A program made the translations under genes and the position numbers. Shown here piece after piece: positions 34,812 through 43,776 of a stretch of 64,000 nt of DNA. Numbering within the stretch: the stretch's first letter is position 1; each line of letters opens with the position of its first letter. The DNA lies in the NCBI RefSeq assembly GCF_900129795.1, contig NZ_FQWW01000003.1, forward strand, positions 496,001-560,000. The letters run 5' to 3'. Origin of the DNA: Flavobacterium sp. CF108 (lineage in GTDB: Bacteria; Bacteroidota; Bacteroidia; Flavobacteriales; Flavobacteriaceae). The notes below the pieces were generated by a model, which was not told where the DNA came from, did no database searches, and saw nothing but the letters and a program-made list of their open reading frames with translations.

Positions 34812-35435
34812 TTAGTTATTTTTTCTTCCAACAAATCGAATAACAGAACCTTTTCCGTTATGAAATAACCCTTCGTTGAGTTCGATTTCTTTTTCTTCTA
34901 ATTCGATGATTTCATAATTAGGAAAATCGGATTTGATTTCTTCTATAGAAAATAGAGATTCGATATCTTTTGGCCCGCCTACTTTTTCATTTACAGCAAG
35001 ATATTCTAAATGCTTTTTGCTGAAAGCTTCAAAAATAATAATCCCATTTTTGTTTAATAATTTATCAAGATGTTTGTGAATTGCCGATTTAATTTCTGCC
35101 GGAAAATGAGCATAAATTAAAGCAATCGCATCAAATTGTTCTTTCTGAAAATCCAGCGTTTCTAATTCGCCAACTTGATAATCAATTGAAACATTGTTGT
35201 TTTCGGCAAGACGAATGGCTTTGTTTTTTCCTTCTTCGCTAATATCAAAAGCCGAAACGTTCCAGCCTAATTTTGCTGCAAAAATGGCATTTCGTCCTTC
35301 GCCTTCGGCAGGAAAAAGAATAGAGCCGGAATTTAGTTTTTCCAGTTGATCTTTTAAGTAATTGTTGGGTTCTTCGCCGTACGCAAATTCTTCGCTGCTA
35401 TAACGGTTGTCCCATCGCTGAGTCCAATTGTTCAT
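34812..35435 (-). CDS. Class I SAM-dependent methyltransferase (TehB/thiopurine-type)
   Basis: 207 residues. The N-terminus [20 protein letters not shown] is the start seen in TehB/TPMT-like methyltransferases. The SAM motif is [17 protein letters not shown] (GxGxG variant GEGEGR), then [19 protein letters not shown] (motif II) and [15 protein letters not shown] (motif IV). It lies 3 bases after the gene at 35439 on the same strand. Substrate unknown; tellurite or small thiols are family possibilities. Confidence 0.85.
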   Translation of the reverse strand: MNNWTQRWDNRYSSEEFAYGEEPNNYLKDQLEKLNSGSILFPAEGEGRNAIFAAKLGWNVSAFDISEEGKNKAIRLAENNNVSIDYQVGELETLDFQKEQFDAIALIYAHFPAEIKSAIHKHLDKLLNKNGIIIFEAFSKKHLEYLAVNEKVGGPKDIESLFSIEEIKSDFPNYEIIELEEKEIELNEGLFHNGKGSVIRFVGRKNN

Positions 35436-35438
35436 GGT

Positions 35439-36152
35439 TTATATATTAAATTTAATTATTAAAGGTTTGTGGTCACTAAGTGCAGTCCAGTCTTGATAAG
35501 TTCCTATTTCGACACTTTCCAGAGTTTCAATAAAATCATTTGAAGCAAAGCAGTAATCCAGATGATACGGTTTGTTTTCGTGTCTATAAAGATATAAAGT
35601 TGGATGCTCTTCTTTGCCTTGCATTTGATTAAAATATTTATGATAAGTACTAAAAATATTCTTGTCTCCCAATTTGTTTACAACAGTTGTATGATTTCCT
35701 TCTCTTCGTGGTTTATCCCAAATGGTATTGCTGTTGAAATCTCCAATTAAAATGGTTTTGGTTTCTTTAATTAGATTTTCATAATAATTAATTGCTTTCC
35801 AAACCTGGGTTACATATTGTCCGTCTTTATCTTCAGGATTATTGGCCCAGATTGCAAATAAGATAAAATCTAATTTTCCGCCAGTAACGGCTATTGGTAA
35901 AATGTTTTTGAAATTTGGATTATGACAATCCAGCAATTGAAATCGATAATCGCTATAAGAGAAAACGCCAATCCCTTTGTGTGGATTTGTTCCGTACCAA
36001 AGAATATCGTTTGGTAATTGTGTTCCGATTGGAAACTTTAATTTTTCAGGATTTTCACACTCAGAAATTACAGCAATATCAGGATTGTGGGCTAGAATGA
36101 ATTCTGCTTTTTTTCTGAATGCCATGTTGCAATTCCAAGCTATGAGTTTCAT
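35439..36152 (-). CDS. Endonuclease/exonuclease/phosphatase-family protein
   Basis: 237 residues. The fold's hallmarks are IAWNCNMAF at the N-terminus (metal-binding Asn), IAVISECENPEKL (catalytic Glu region), ILIGDFNSNTIWD and the C-terminal LSDHKPLIIKF (SDH motif). These metal-dependent enzymes cut phosphodiester or phosphate-ester bonds. No signal peptide. It is probably cotranscribed with the methyltransferase (3-base gap). The substrate is unknown. Confidence 0.85.
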   Translation of the reverse strand: MKLIAWNCNMAFRKKAEFILAHNPDIAVISECENPEKLKFPIGTQLPNDILWYGTNPHKGIGVFSYSDYRFQLLDCHNPNFKNILPIAVTGGKLDFILFAIWANNPEDKDGQYVTQVWKAINYYENLIKETKTILIGDFNSNTIWDKPRREGNHTTVVNKLGDKNIFSTYHKYFNQMQGKEEHPTLYLYRHENKPYHLDYCFASNDFIETLESVEIGTYQDWTALSDHKPLIIKFNI

Positions 36153-36193
36153 TTGTTGAAGATTTTGAATAAACTATTTATTTAATGTAGCTT

Positions 36194-37195
36194 TTATTTT
36201 AGTTCTTTTAGAATTATTTCTAATTCCTTAGCTTGTTGAGTATATTGAGTAATTGTTGATTCTAAATTCACTTTTAAATAGTATTTTTCATTTTTAATAT
36301 AATTTATCGAGATCATTCCTTGCCTAACTGAGGTTATCAGTGGTTTAGTCCTATCGTCATGTCTAAGTTGAGTTAAGATACCTATTAAAGGCTTATAAAA
36401 TTTATCATCAATATGGTATATATTGTATAAAGCATTTTCTCGATAAGGGATTATCTCATTTTCAAACAATATTAATATAGGTTTTACTCTATCATCGTTT
36501 ATTGAGCTTTTGCCAATTTCCTTATCAATTTCCACAGCATAGTCTCCAAAAATTCGATGTAATTCTTGAAGATTATTATTTAGGCTTGTTGTGTGAAGAG
36601 AAATTTCACGTAAATAATCTTTAAATTTTATATTTAAATTTTCAAATATTCCTTTTTGTATACTTATGAAAGCTTGAATCTTATTTGATATTTTTATTGA
36701 CTCACTGTATTTTTTAGATCTATACTTTTCAAGATATTTTATTAATTCAGGTTTGTCCAAAGAGTCGAAAGTTTTACAATCCAAGGAAGAATATATAGTC
36801 ATTTGAGGAACTTCGGCCTTTTCTTTTTCGTGTTCAATTAAAAATGTTTTTATAATCTCATTCTGCTTGTTAATAGGAGTTTCAAGTGAATTAAGTTCAA
36901 TTTTCCATCTTTCACCATGTTTTTTGATTCTTTTTCTATCTGTTAAAAAATCAATACTTCTATTAATAAAAATACCAAGCAATAATGTTAATATGGGCAA
37001 AATATCTTTAAAAGTATTAGAATTACTACTAGGCTTTATATATATGTTTAAGTTTTTGTCGTTTACTTTATTTGAGTAAACTTTAGTTGAGGCTTTGGTA
37101 TTGTTTTGTGAAGGAATGAGATGAAGGTTTTTTTTGGATTGAGGGAAAGATATGATCGTTGAAAAGAAAAAAATGAAAATAAAAATATGCTTCAT
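36194..37195 (-). CDS. Membrane-anchored coiled-coil protein of unknown function
   Basis: 333 residues; I do not recognise a family. A signal-like N-terminus (HIFIFIFFFSTIISFPQS) is followed by a low-complexity Asn/Ser/Lys segment, one transmembrane helix (ILPILTLLLGIFINRSIDFL, about residues 67-87) and about 240 residues rich in Lys, Glu, Ile and Leu with heptad character. The topology suggests that the long C-terminal part faces the cytoplasm. AT content is higher than in its neighbours, which hints at recent acquisition. It starts about 40 bases from the nuclease gene on the same strand. Confidence 0.6.
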   Translation of the reverse strand: MKHIFIFIFFFSTIISFPQSKKNLHLIPSQNNTKASTKVYSNKVNDKNLNIYIKPSSNSNTFKDILPILTLLLGIFINRSIDFLTDRKRIKKHGERWKIELNSLETPINKQNEIIKTFLIEHEKEKAEVPQMTIYSSLDCKTFDSLDKPELIKYLEKYRSKKYSESIKISNKIQAFISIQKGIFENLNIKFKDYLREISLHTTSLNNNLQELHRIFGDYAVEIDKEIGKSSINDDRVKPILILFENEIIPYRENALYNIYHIDDKFYKPLIGILTQLRHDDRTKPLITSVRQGMISINYIKNEKYYLKVNLESTITQYTQQAKELEIILKELK

Positions 37196-37264
37196 GTTTT
37201 TAGTTATTTTTTGTTACAGTCAAATATATCCATTTAAAAAATAAAAATAGATTTCTACAGATAT

Positions 37265-37300
37265 CAAAAAAATACCCTTTTCCAAAACTGAAAAAGGGTA
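37265..37300 (-). terminator. Terminator of the 37356 gene
   Basis: Minus-strand reading: TACCCTTTTT-loop-AAAAGGGTA followed by a T run. Stem arms at 37273-37281 and 37292-37300. The sequence of the stem is almost identical to the terminator at 37800-37833. Confidence 0.85.
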
Positions 37301-37355
37301 GATTAAAAATGTATATTTTAGAAACTTAGATTAAAGATTGCTTTGTTTTTTTATC

Positions 37356-37721
37356 TTAACCAACAAATTTTGTTTCACCATTATTGATATCAATTTCTGC
37401 AAAATTATGTTTTCCGATAACGATAAGCAGTTTGTTTGTATTATATCCTACATATCTTATTTCAGGTTGCCCCACTTTTGGTTTTCCGCAAACAGAAATT
37501 ACATTGGTCTGCCATTTCAATTTACTTCTTTTGTAGGCTGATATGGTTTGTAAATCATTTTCAACATAATAAATAATGTTGTCTTTTTTAATTCCTCTTT
37601 TTTGCGTTTTTGCAAAATTTATTTCTGAGTTTTTTGAAATTAAAGCATCATTGTATTTTTTGCCAATACCAGGCTGCGTAACAATGAAGGTTAACATTGA
37701 TAGTTTTAAAAATTGTTTCAT
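37356..37721 (-). CDS. Small hypothetical protein
   Basis: 121 residues, no family recognised. The N-terminus (MKQFLKLSMLTFIVTQPG) is weakly hydrophobic and may be a poor signal peptide. The rest has alternating beta-strand-like segments (NIIYYVENDLQTISAY, WQTNVISVCGKP, EIRYVGYNTNKLLIVIGKHN) suggesting a small beta protein. It is preceded by the porin terminator and has its own terminator, so it is a separate transcript. Confidence 0.55.
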   Translation of the reverse strand: MKQFLKLSMLTFIVTQPGIGKKYNDALISKNSEINFAKTQKRGIKKDNIIYYVENDLQTISAYKRSKLKWQTNVISVCGKPKVGQPEIRYVGYNTNKLLIVIGKHNFAEIDINNGETKFVG

Positions 37722-37799
37722 TTGGGGATAGAATTTGGGGTTCGTAATCGATTCAAATATAATTAATTAAACGAGATATACTAAGTTTTTTGTAAATAA

Positions 37800-37833
37800 A
37801 AAAAATACCCTTTTCCGAAATAGGAAAAGGGTA
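37800..37833 (-). terminator. Terminator of the second porin gene
   Basis: 11-bp perfect stem TACCCTTTTCC (37806-37816) / GGAAAAGGGTA (37823-37833), with a T run on the minus strand. It lies 29 bases after the porin stop. Confidence 0.88.
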
Positions 37834-37861
37834 AAATATTGAAGTGAATTTTGAAGAAAAA

Positions 37862-39127
37862 TTATTTTTTCCAGCTAAAAATTCTAGGATTTACAGAAAT
37901 CATTAACCACGCCCAATTGTTGGTATGACTGGCATCTCCGCCTTTAATAAATTCTAAAGTTTTAGATCCAAACATTTGAGAGTAACCTCCTGAAACTGTA
38001 ATGTCTTTTTTGAAATTGTAACCAAAAGTTGCATCAATCTCAGTTCCTAAATAAGAATCTAGTTTTTCAGCTGGCGTAACTACATCAGCAGCTGATAAAA
38101 ATATATGCGGAATCAAAGCAAACTGCCATTTGTTTACATTATAATTCAATTTTACAAATGCATCTTGTAAACCAACATTTTTTAAGTGATTTCCAACGTA
38201 AAAATAATCCATATAACCGTTAAAACCGTGGTTGGTTCCAAAAATAGGATTGAAAGATTTAATAACAGTACTTCCGTCATTTGTATCTTTTCCAGAAAGG
38301 AATTCATATCCTAAACCTGCTTTAAAAGATTCTGTTATTTGATATCCAAAGTTAGCAGCGGCATTCCAAGCGCTTACTTGTTGATCTGTACTTTTTCCTG
38401 TTTGTCCGTATGCCCAAAAATTAGTATCAATTTTACCTTTTTTATAAGTTAGATAAGGTCCAAAAGTCTGTGTGTAATCTACTAACAGTTTGGTAGAAGG
38501 AGCAGGCTCAGGAGCATATTCGTAACCAGTATTCAGTAATAGAAAACTCACCCCTAAAGCTTCGTTAAATTGGTTATGATACCAAGCATATTGCAAAGCT
38601 TTATAATTGGCAACTGTATAAGGAGTCTGAACTACATTTTCGGCAGTAGAGTTATAAGCTCCTCCAAAATCTAATTTCTGTTTTTCAGTATGAAACGAAA
38701 CCGTAAGTGCATCATGGCTTTGTGCTTGTTGTCCCCAATCTTGTTCACCCAAAATACGCTGATTATCATATGAAAGTACCTGACGTCCCATTCTGGCGCT
38801 CCACTTTTCAGTGAAATTATATTGTGCCCAAGCCTCAAAAACAGCAACTCCATTTTTATCTGCTGTAGCTGTTGGTGCAACATCTCCCCAGGTTCTGGTG
38901 TTTTGCAGGGTCAATTTTACAATTAAATCTTCTTGTTTATAATTGAAATTTAAACGAGAACGCTGTGAAATTTGAGAAGTTCCTTCCTGGCCTTCTTGCA
39001 GAAGCTGTTTATATCCGTTTCTGTATTCAAAACGAGGCCTTATTTGTAAATTTACATCTAATTCTTGTGCTTGTAGAGCTGCGCCAGTACCAAAAAGGAA
39101 TAGAGCAATTAATTTTATTTTTTTCAT
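37862..39127 (-). CDS. Outer-membrane porin (alginate-export-like), likely nitrate porin 2
   Basis: 421 residues from the ATG at 39127; an upstream in-frame ATG (39154) overlaps the putative -7 box. Signal peptide KKIKLIALFLFGTGAALQAQ. Barrel strands include DVNLQIRPRFEYRNGYKQLL, WSARMGRQVLSYDNQRILGE (the same core as in the 30223 product) and WAWLMISVNPRIFSWKK at the end. It is paralogous in layout to the other porin but only moderately similar. It lies downstream of the MFS gene at 39204 with a gap of 76 bases and has an FNR-like site of its own (39184-39197). Nitrate/nitrite passage is inferred. Confidence 0.85.
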   Translation of the reverse strand: MKKIKLIALFLFGTGAALQAQELDVNLQIRPRFEYRNGYKQLLQEGQEGTSQISQRSRLNFNYKQEDLIVKLTLQNTRTWGDVAPTATADKNGVAVFEAWAQYNFTEKWSARMGRQVLSYDNQRILGEQDWGQQAQSHDALTVSFHTEKQKLDFGGAYNSTAENVVQTPYTVANYKALQYAWYHNQFNEALGVSFLLLNTGYEYAPEPAPSTKLLVDYTQTFGPYLTYKKGKIDTNFWAYGQTGKSTDQQVSAWNAAANFGYQITESFKAGLGYEFLSGKDTNDGSTVIKSFNPIFGTNHGFNGYMDYFYVGNHLKNVGLQDAFVKLNYNVNKWQFALIPHIFLSAADVVTPAEKLDSYLGTEIDATFGYNFKKDITVSGGYSQMFGSKTLEFIKGGDASHTNNWAWLMISVNPRIFSWKK

Positions 39128-39153
39128 AAAACTGGTATCTTTTTTTGATGCCA

Positions 39154-39197
39154 TAAAATTATAAGAAAATTAAGCCTTTACTAATGATAAAAGTCAT
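39154..39197 (-). promoter_or_regulatory. FNR-like site and -7 box before second porin gene
   Basis: Minus strand: ATGACTTTTATCAT (39197-39184), one base from the perfect palindrome at 6545. Then 29.5 bases from its centre is the start of TAATTTTA (39161-39154), a 7-of-8 -7 box. The spacing is identical to that before the MFS gene at 6643. The predicted leader is about 20 bases. Confidence 0.5.
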
Positions 39198-39203
39198 TAT
39201 TTT

Positions 39204-40709
39204 TCAATTTAATTGGCTTACAGGCACAAGCTGCTGCTTTTCAATTGTTTTTACAGATACAGGTTGTTTTTTGCTAACGCTTTTGGTAATTGCATAATGC
39301 ATCCAAACCAAGCATCCGGTTGAAAAAAGCAGTATAAAAATCCATGAACTTGACCAGATTCCGGTTGCAGTTAATAAATATCCAAAGATAATAGGACCAA
39401 AGAAACCACCCAGACCACCAATCATTCCAACCATTCCGCCCACAACGCCAACTTCATTTGGGAAATACTCCGGTATATGTTTGTAAACTGCCGCTTTTCC
39501 AATTCCCCATGAAATTCCAATTAGGATTACCAAAACCAGGAATACCCACATATTGGCATCAAACTTAATAACTGTAATTCCTTTAGCCAGAAGTTCTTTT
39601 TTCTTTACACTTTGGTTTTCTGCAACAACAACTTGCTGCCATGACGTAGAAGTTGGAAAAATAGCATTTTCAGTATTGTTTTCTTTTTTCTGTGCGACCG
39701 CAAAATCTGTTTCACCAATCTTAATATTGTCGTTGGTAACAGCTGTAATAGTTCCTTTTTTGGTTGCCAAAACTCCTGGTCCTGCAGTTGTAATTTCCAT
39801 TTTCGGGACAGCTAATAAAGCACTTAAAATTACCGATGAACCTAATACCCAATACATCACTTTTCGTGCACCAAATTTATCTGATAAATAACCTCCAAAA
39901 GCTCTAATTACGCCAGAAGGAAGACTGAACATCGTAGCAAACAAACCGCCCATAACTAAACTGGTTTGATAAACGTTCATGAAATTTGGCAATAACCATT
40001 GTGAATAAGCTACAAAACATCCAAAAACTAAAAAATAATACGCTCCAAAACGCCAAACTCTTGCAGATTTTAAAGGAACCAGCATTTGAGAAACGGTTTT
40101 GGTATTGTTTTCTGGTTTTTTATTTTGAGTAAAAATCAAAAAAGCAATTCCAATTACAACTAGAGAAACAGCATATATAACAGGCAGTATTTTCCAGCCG
40201 TTTTGAGGATCTTCAATTGAAAAATGATTTAATAGGGAAGGAGCTAAAAAGGTTGTTATGGCTGCGCCGGCATTTCCCATTCCGAAAATTCCCAGAGCGC
40301 GTCCCTGCCATTCTTTTGGATACCAAATTGAGGTATATCCAATCCCGACAGCAAAACTTGTCCCAACCATTCCGAAGAAGAAACTAAGTAAAGCAAACAT
40401 AAAAAAACTGTCGGCGTAAGGAAGAAGAAACAACGGAATTGAGCTGAGAAGCAGTAAAAGCGAAAAGACATATTTTCCACCATATTTATCCGTCAGGATT
40501 CCAATTGGGAGACGCATGATTGAACCCGTTAAAATAGGAATACCTAAAAGCCATCCTACCTGAACAACGCTCCAGTGGAAAATTCCGTTATCGACTAAAA
40601 AGGTTACTAAAACCCCATTTAATGTCCAGCAGGCAAAACACACAGTGAATGCCAATGTGTTTAAAAATAAAATTTTATGTGATTGCGATAATGAGTTTGT
40701 ATTTTTCAT
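39204..40709 (-). CDS. NarK/NasA-family nitrate/nitrite MFS transporter, copy 3
   Basis: 501 residues, the third member of the subfamily at 4947 and 6643. It shows the same CFACWTLNGVLVTFL start, GIGYTSIWYPKEWQGRALGI, SGVIRAFGGYLSDKFGARK and YFPNEVGVVGGMVGMIGGLG. The same inserted segment occurs (GTITAVTNDNIKI and QVVVAENQSVKKKELLAKGI, about residues 305-395). The C-terminal tail is longer and basic (SKKQPVSVKTIEKQ). The upstream region has TACTTA plus -7 and a distal TACGTA pair. It is separated from the response regulator by 98 bases. Confidence 0.94.
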   Translation of the reverse strand: MKNTNSLSQSHKILFLNTLAFTVCFACWTLNGVLVTFLVDNGIFHWSVVQVGWLLGIPILTGSIMRLPIGILTDKYGGKYVFSLLLLLSSIPLFLLPYADSFFMFALLSFFFGMVGTSFAVGIGYTSIWYPKEWQGRALGIFGMGNAGAAITTFLAPSLLNHFSIEDPQNGWKILPVIYAVSLVVIGIAFLIFTQNKKPENNTKTVSQMLVPLKSARVWRFGAYYFLVFGCFVAYSQWLLPNFMNVYQTSLVMGGLFATMFSLPSGVIRAFGGYLSDKFGARKVMYWVLGSSVILSALLAVPKMEITTAGPGVLATKKGTITAVTNDNIKIGETDFAVAQKKENNTENAIFPTSTSWQQVVVAENQSVKKKELLAKGITVIKFDANMWVFLVLVILIGISWGIGKAAVYKHIPEYFPNEVGVVGGMVGMIGGLGGFFGPIIFGYLLTATGIWSSSWIFILLFSTGCLVWMHYAITKSVSKKQPVSVKTIEKQQLVPVSQLN

Positions 40710-40728
40710 AGCACTTATATTTTTTTTG

Positions 40729-40803
40729 TAAAAATAAGTACTATAACTTAGTTAAAAGATGCGAAAACGCAGTTTTTTAAAAATAATTACGTATTTATAC
40801 GTA
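40729..40803 (-). promoter_or_regulatory. Promoter of third MFS gene with TACTTA box and distal TACGTA pair
   Basis: Minus strand: TAAGTT (40750-40745, one mismatch), then TACTTA (40740-40735) 10 bases on, running into TATTTTTA (40736-40729), a 7-of-8 -7 box. About 50 bases upstream two TACGTA boxes (40803-40798 and 40793-40788) are 10 bases apart, forming the same 16-mer, inverted, as at 28965-28980. TGCGAAAACGCA at 40760-40771 is shared with 30086-30097. Confidence 0.65.
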
Positions 40804-40807
40804 TTTT

Positions 40808-41467
40808 TTAAATCAAAGAATACTCAGTTGCTTTATTAGAAAGTTCCATTAAGTTTTTTACTTTCAGCTTTTTCATCAGGTTAAAACGGTGTACTTCGGC
40901 AGTTCGTTTGCTGATGTCAAGTGCTTCGGCGATTTCTTTGTTTCCTTTTCCGGATAGCAAAAGAGTCAGAATTTCTTTTTCCCTTTTGGTAATCATCATT
41001 TCGTCACTTAAGTTTTGCTTAGGTTCTAATGGATTTGAAGGATTTGTCAATTGACCAATTAAGATAGATGAAATGTCCCCGCTGAAATATTTTCCGCCAG
41101 AAGAAACAGTATGAAGTGCTTTTAAAAATTCTTCTTTACTGGAACCTTTCAGTAAATACCCATCGGCTCCGGCTTTTATAGATTTCAATACGTATTCTTC
41201 CGATTCGTGCATCGAAAGCATAATGATTTTTATGTTGTTATTTTCGCTTCTAAGTTTTTCTACTAATTCGATACCAGTTAAATTTGGCATACGAATATCA
41301 GCTATAAGTAAATCGGGTTTGCTTTCAGCCACTACATCAAGAGCGTCGGCACCATCAATTGCTTCGCCTACAACCTCAATGTTTGCTTCATTTTCCAAAA
41401 GAGATTTGATTCCGTCTCTAACAAAAACATGATCATCTGCCAGCACTACACGAATGATATTACTCAT
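40808..41467 (-). CDS. NarL/FixJ-type response regulator
   Basis: 219 residues. Receiver domain with the acidic pocket D11-D12 (VLADDHVFV), phospho-acceptor D57 (LIADIRMPN), and the conserved Lys in YLLKGSSKEEF. The C-terminal LuxR-type helix-turn-helix is KREKEILTLLLSGKGNKEIA through TAEVHRFNLMKKLKVKN. The kinase at 41958 lies upstream on the same strand, separated by about 490 bases. The location among nitrate genes suggests a NarXL/NarQP-like pair. It is the best candidate for binding the TAMGTA boxes in this window, an inference. Two TACGTA boxes precede its own gene (41496-41501, 41529-41534). Confidence 0.92.
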   Translation of the reverse strand: MSNIIRVVLADDHVFVRDGIKSLLENEANIEVVGEAIDGADALDVVAESKPDLLIADIRMPNLTGIELVEKLRSENNNIKIIMLSMHESEEYVLKSIKAGADGYLLKGSSKEEFLKALHTVSSGGKYFSGDISSILIGQLTNPSNPLEPKQNLSDEMMITKREKEILTLLLSGKGNKEIAEALDISKRTAEVHRFNLMKKLKVKNLMELSNKATEYSLI

Positions 41468-41471
41468 AATT

Positions 41472-41534
41472 TACTTAATTTAGATTCTGGATTTTTACGT
41501 ATATTCATCTATAAAGAAGACGCTAATATACGTA
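41472..41534 (-). promoter_or_regulatory. TACGTA boxes upstream of the response regulator gene
   Basis: TACGTA at 41496-41501 and 41529-41534 (28 bases apart edge to edge), plus TACTTA at 41472-41477 next to the start codon. Unlike the other promoters there is no clear -7 box at the expected place, so this may be autoregulatory but is less certain. Confidence 0.45.
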
Positions 41535-41539
41535 CTTTT

Positions 41540-41957
41540 TTTAAAAGTAAATTCCAATTTTTTGAAATTCTAAATTCCAAGATTAAAAAATCATTAGAAA
41601 AACGCAATATCAATGACAATGGCAAAAATCAATTTCAATATATCAATGCCAAATTCCAAAATTGAGGATAGTTTTAGCTGTCAACTTTGTCAAAGTTTTG
41701 AACTTTGACAAAGTTTGGTTTTTAATTGCCTCCAGCTTTAGCTGGAGGTTTTGTAGATAAAACAAAGGGCTTTAGCCAAATGTGTAAGTTTGGCTAAAGC
41801 CTTTTTGATACTTGTTTGTGTGCCTCCAGCTAAAGCTGAAGGCAATTGATTTGGTTTATTTTGTTATTGTTGGATTTACTTTGCGTGGGCTTTGACTTCG
41901 CTCAGCCTGACAATACTACTTGCAATTTTGGAATTTGGAATTTAAAATTTGGAATTT
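41540..41957. repeat. Repeat-rich gap between kinase and regulator genes
   Basis: Contains a palindromic pair AACTTTGTCAAAGTT / AACTTTGACAAAGTT (41684-41715), CCTCCAGCTTTAGCTGGAGG (41729-41748) and its partner (41822-41846), an inverted pair of GGCTTTAGCCAAA type, a CTTCGCTCAGCCTGACA copy (41896-41912) and GGAATTT heptamers (41933-41957). No ORF is credible. Confidence 0.8.
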
Positions 41958-43766
41958 CTACTTCAGTATCGGAATATTAAATGTAATCCTTGTTCCTTCG
42001 CCTGGAATTGAGTTAATGAAAACGCGGCCGTTAATGTATTGGATTCTTTCTTTCATGAACAATAATCCCATTCCCGATTCGCTGTTTCGTTTTTTATCGA
42101 CTGAATTGATATCGAAGCCTTTTCCGTTATCATCAACAATAATACTTAAAAGGGTTTCGCTATGTGAAAGACCTACAATTATATGTGTTGAGTCTGCATA
42201 TTTTATGGCGTTGTTGATGGCTTCTTGTGTAAGACGGTAAATATTGATTTCGATTAGGGAATCTAAGCGCTGGTCAAAATCGGTTTTATTGTAGAAAAGG
42301 ATTTCTTTTCCGGTTAGTTTTGAAAGTTCCTGTGTCAGTTTTGCAAGAGAAGAAACGATTCCGTGATCGCTTAATTCCGGAGGCATTAAGTTGAAAGTTG
42401 CGGTGCGGACGCCTTTTATAATGTCAAGTGAAAGTTTCTTTAGATACTCGATTTTTTGAGCAGCTTTTTCTTTGTCATCTAAATTGATACTTTCCAGACT
42501 GAACTTTAAACCGGTAAGCATTTGGCCAATTCCGTCGTGAATTTCTTTCGCGATTCGGTTTTGTTCGTTTTCCTGATTTTCAACGATTTTGCTCGAAATA
42601 ATTTTTTGCTGATTGATTTTTTCAGTTGTGTTTTCAAGATTTAAACGTTCGACTTCGCGCTGTGCTTTTTTGCGTTCGGTTATGTTGAAACAAACAATCA
42701 AAAGTTCTAATTCGTCTTTTTTAATTATTACGGGAACCATCGATAAATCGAGCCAAATGGTTTGATCGTCTCTGTTTAAAATTTTGATTTCGCCCTGCCA
42801 GCCGCTTCTTTGTTTTTCAAAAATAAGTCGGTCAATATTGATTTGCTCTTTTTCATCAACGGTTAAAACTTCTGAGAATTTTTTGTTGGATGAAAATTTG
42901 GTGTAGTTTAAAAGCTTAGCGAATTTTTCTCCAATATGAATAATCGAACCATCGGGTGCAACTCGGCAATAGAGTAAAGTATTTTCCATTGCGTAGTTGA
43001 GCGATTTTAATTCTTTAACCGAATTTTCTTTGATTTCGCTGATAATTTCAGTGTCGTAAGCCAGTTTTAAAGCTTTCTTTTCAGAAGATAAAAGTCTTGT
43101 AATTAATCGTTCTATTTTCTTGTTTGTTGGCTTGAAAATGAAGAAGAATTCTAGGAGAAGAACCAATAATGTAAAACCAAAAATCCAATATTCAATTTTG
43201 CGCTGCTCTGTTACTTTTTCGTGTGCCTCGAGATCATACTGTGTTACAATCTGATTCATTTTTAAAAGAAAAGAACCTTCGTTTTCTAAAATTATCTGTA
43301 CGGGTTTTTGATTTTCTGCAGGTTGTTTTTTCTGTTTTAAATTCGATAAAAACAAATCAGTAGCCTGCGCGATTTTATTGAAAATCGGATTGATTTCCAG
43401 ATATAATTTGTTGAGTGTTTCTGATTTTTCTTTTGGAAAAGCCAAACTGTCACTGCCGTTTTCGAGCGCGTTTTGGTTTTTCTTCCAAAGTGATAAAACG
43501 TTTTGTAAATGTGAGATTTGTTTAGAAGAAGCTGTATCAGAAACATAATGCAGAATCAGAACTTCTTTTACGATTTTCTGGCTCATCATTCTTTGTTTTC
43601 CCGAAAAGTTGATGATTTTAGAATCACTTAACTGCTGATTCAGATTGTACTGAACTAAAACCTGACTGATAATTATGGTTAGGGCAATAGTAAGAAGAGC
43701 AAAAAAATACAGACGGCGTAAATTTTTGAATGTGATTTTATCTTCTTCCTGATTGCTTTTTTTCAT
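41958..43766 (-). CDS. Sensor histidine kinase with PilJ/NarX-like sensor, PAS and HisKA_3 domains
   Basis: 602 residues from the ATG at 43766 (an in-frame ATG lies three codons upstream). Two transmembrane helices (about residues 15-35, YFFALLTIALTIIISQVLVQ; and about 200-220, IEYWIFGFTLLVLLLEFFFI) bracket a four-helix periplasmic domain. The latter starts NFSGKQRMMSQKIVKE, which matches the P-box-like G-x-x-RM-x-SQ motif of PilJ/NarX/NarQ nitrate sensors. A PAS domain follows (about 250-380, ending FNITERKKAQRE), then HisKA_3 with the phospho-His in NRIAKEIHDGIGQML, and an ATPase with NNAIKYADS and DDNGKGFD. It probably senses nitrate or nitrite and phosphorylates the regulator at 40808. 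Confidence 0.9.
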   Translation of the reverse strand: MKKSNQEEDKITFKNLRRLYFFALLTIALTIIISQVLVQYNLNQQLSDSKIINFSGKQRMMSQKIVKEVLILHYVSDTASSKQISHLQNVLSLWKKNQNALENGSDSLAFPKEKSETLNKLYLEINPIFNKIAQATDLFLSNLKQKKQPAENQKPVQIILENEGSFLLKMNQIVTQYDLEAHEKVTEQRKIEYWIFGFTLLVLLLEFFFIFKPTNKKIERLITRLLSSEKKALKLAYDTEIISEIKENSVKELKSLNYAMENTLLYCRVAPDGSIIHIGEKFAKLLNYTKFSSNKKFSEVLTVDEKEQINIDRLIFEKQRSGWQGEIKILNRDDQTIWLDLSMVPVIIKKDELELLIVCFNITERKKAQREVERLNLENTTEKINQQKIISSKIVENQENEQNRIAKEIHDGIGQMLTGLKFSLESINLDDKEKAAQKIEYLKKLSLDIIKGVRTATFNLMPPELSDHGIVSSLAKLTQELSKLTGKEILFYNKTDFDQRLDSLIEINIYRLTQEAINNAIKYADSTHIIVGLSHSETLLSIIVDDNGKGFDINSVDKKRNSESGMGLLFMKERIQYINGRVFINSIPGEGTRITFNIPILK

Positions 43767-43776
43767 AGAAATCAAA

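Noticed and set aside
36194..37195. Idea that the coiled-coil membrane protein is an anti-phage or toxin gene
   Set aside because: It is AT-rich and of unknown family, but no partner gene, flanking repeat or recognisable effector domain supports this.
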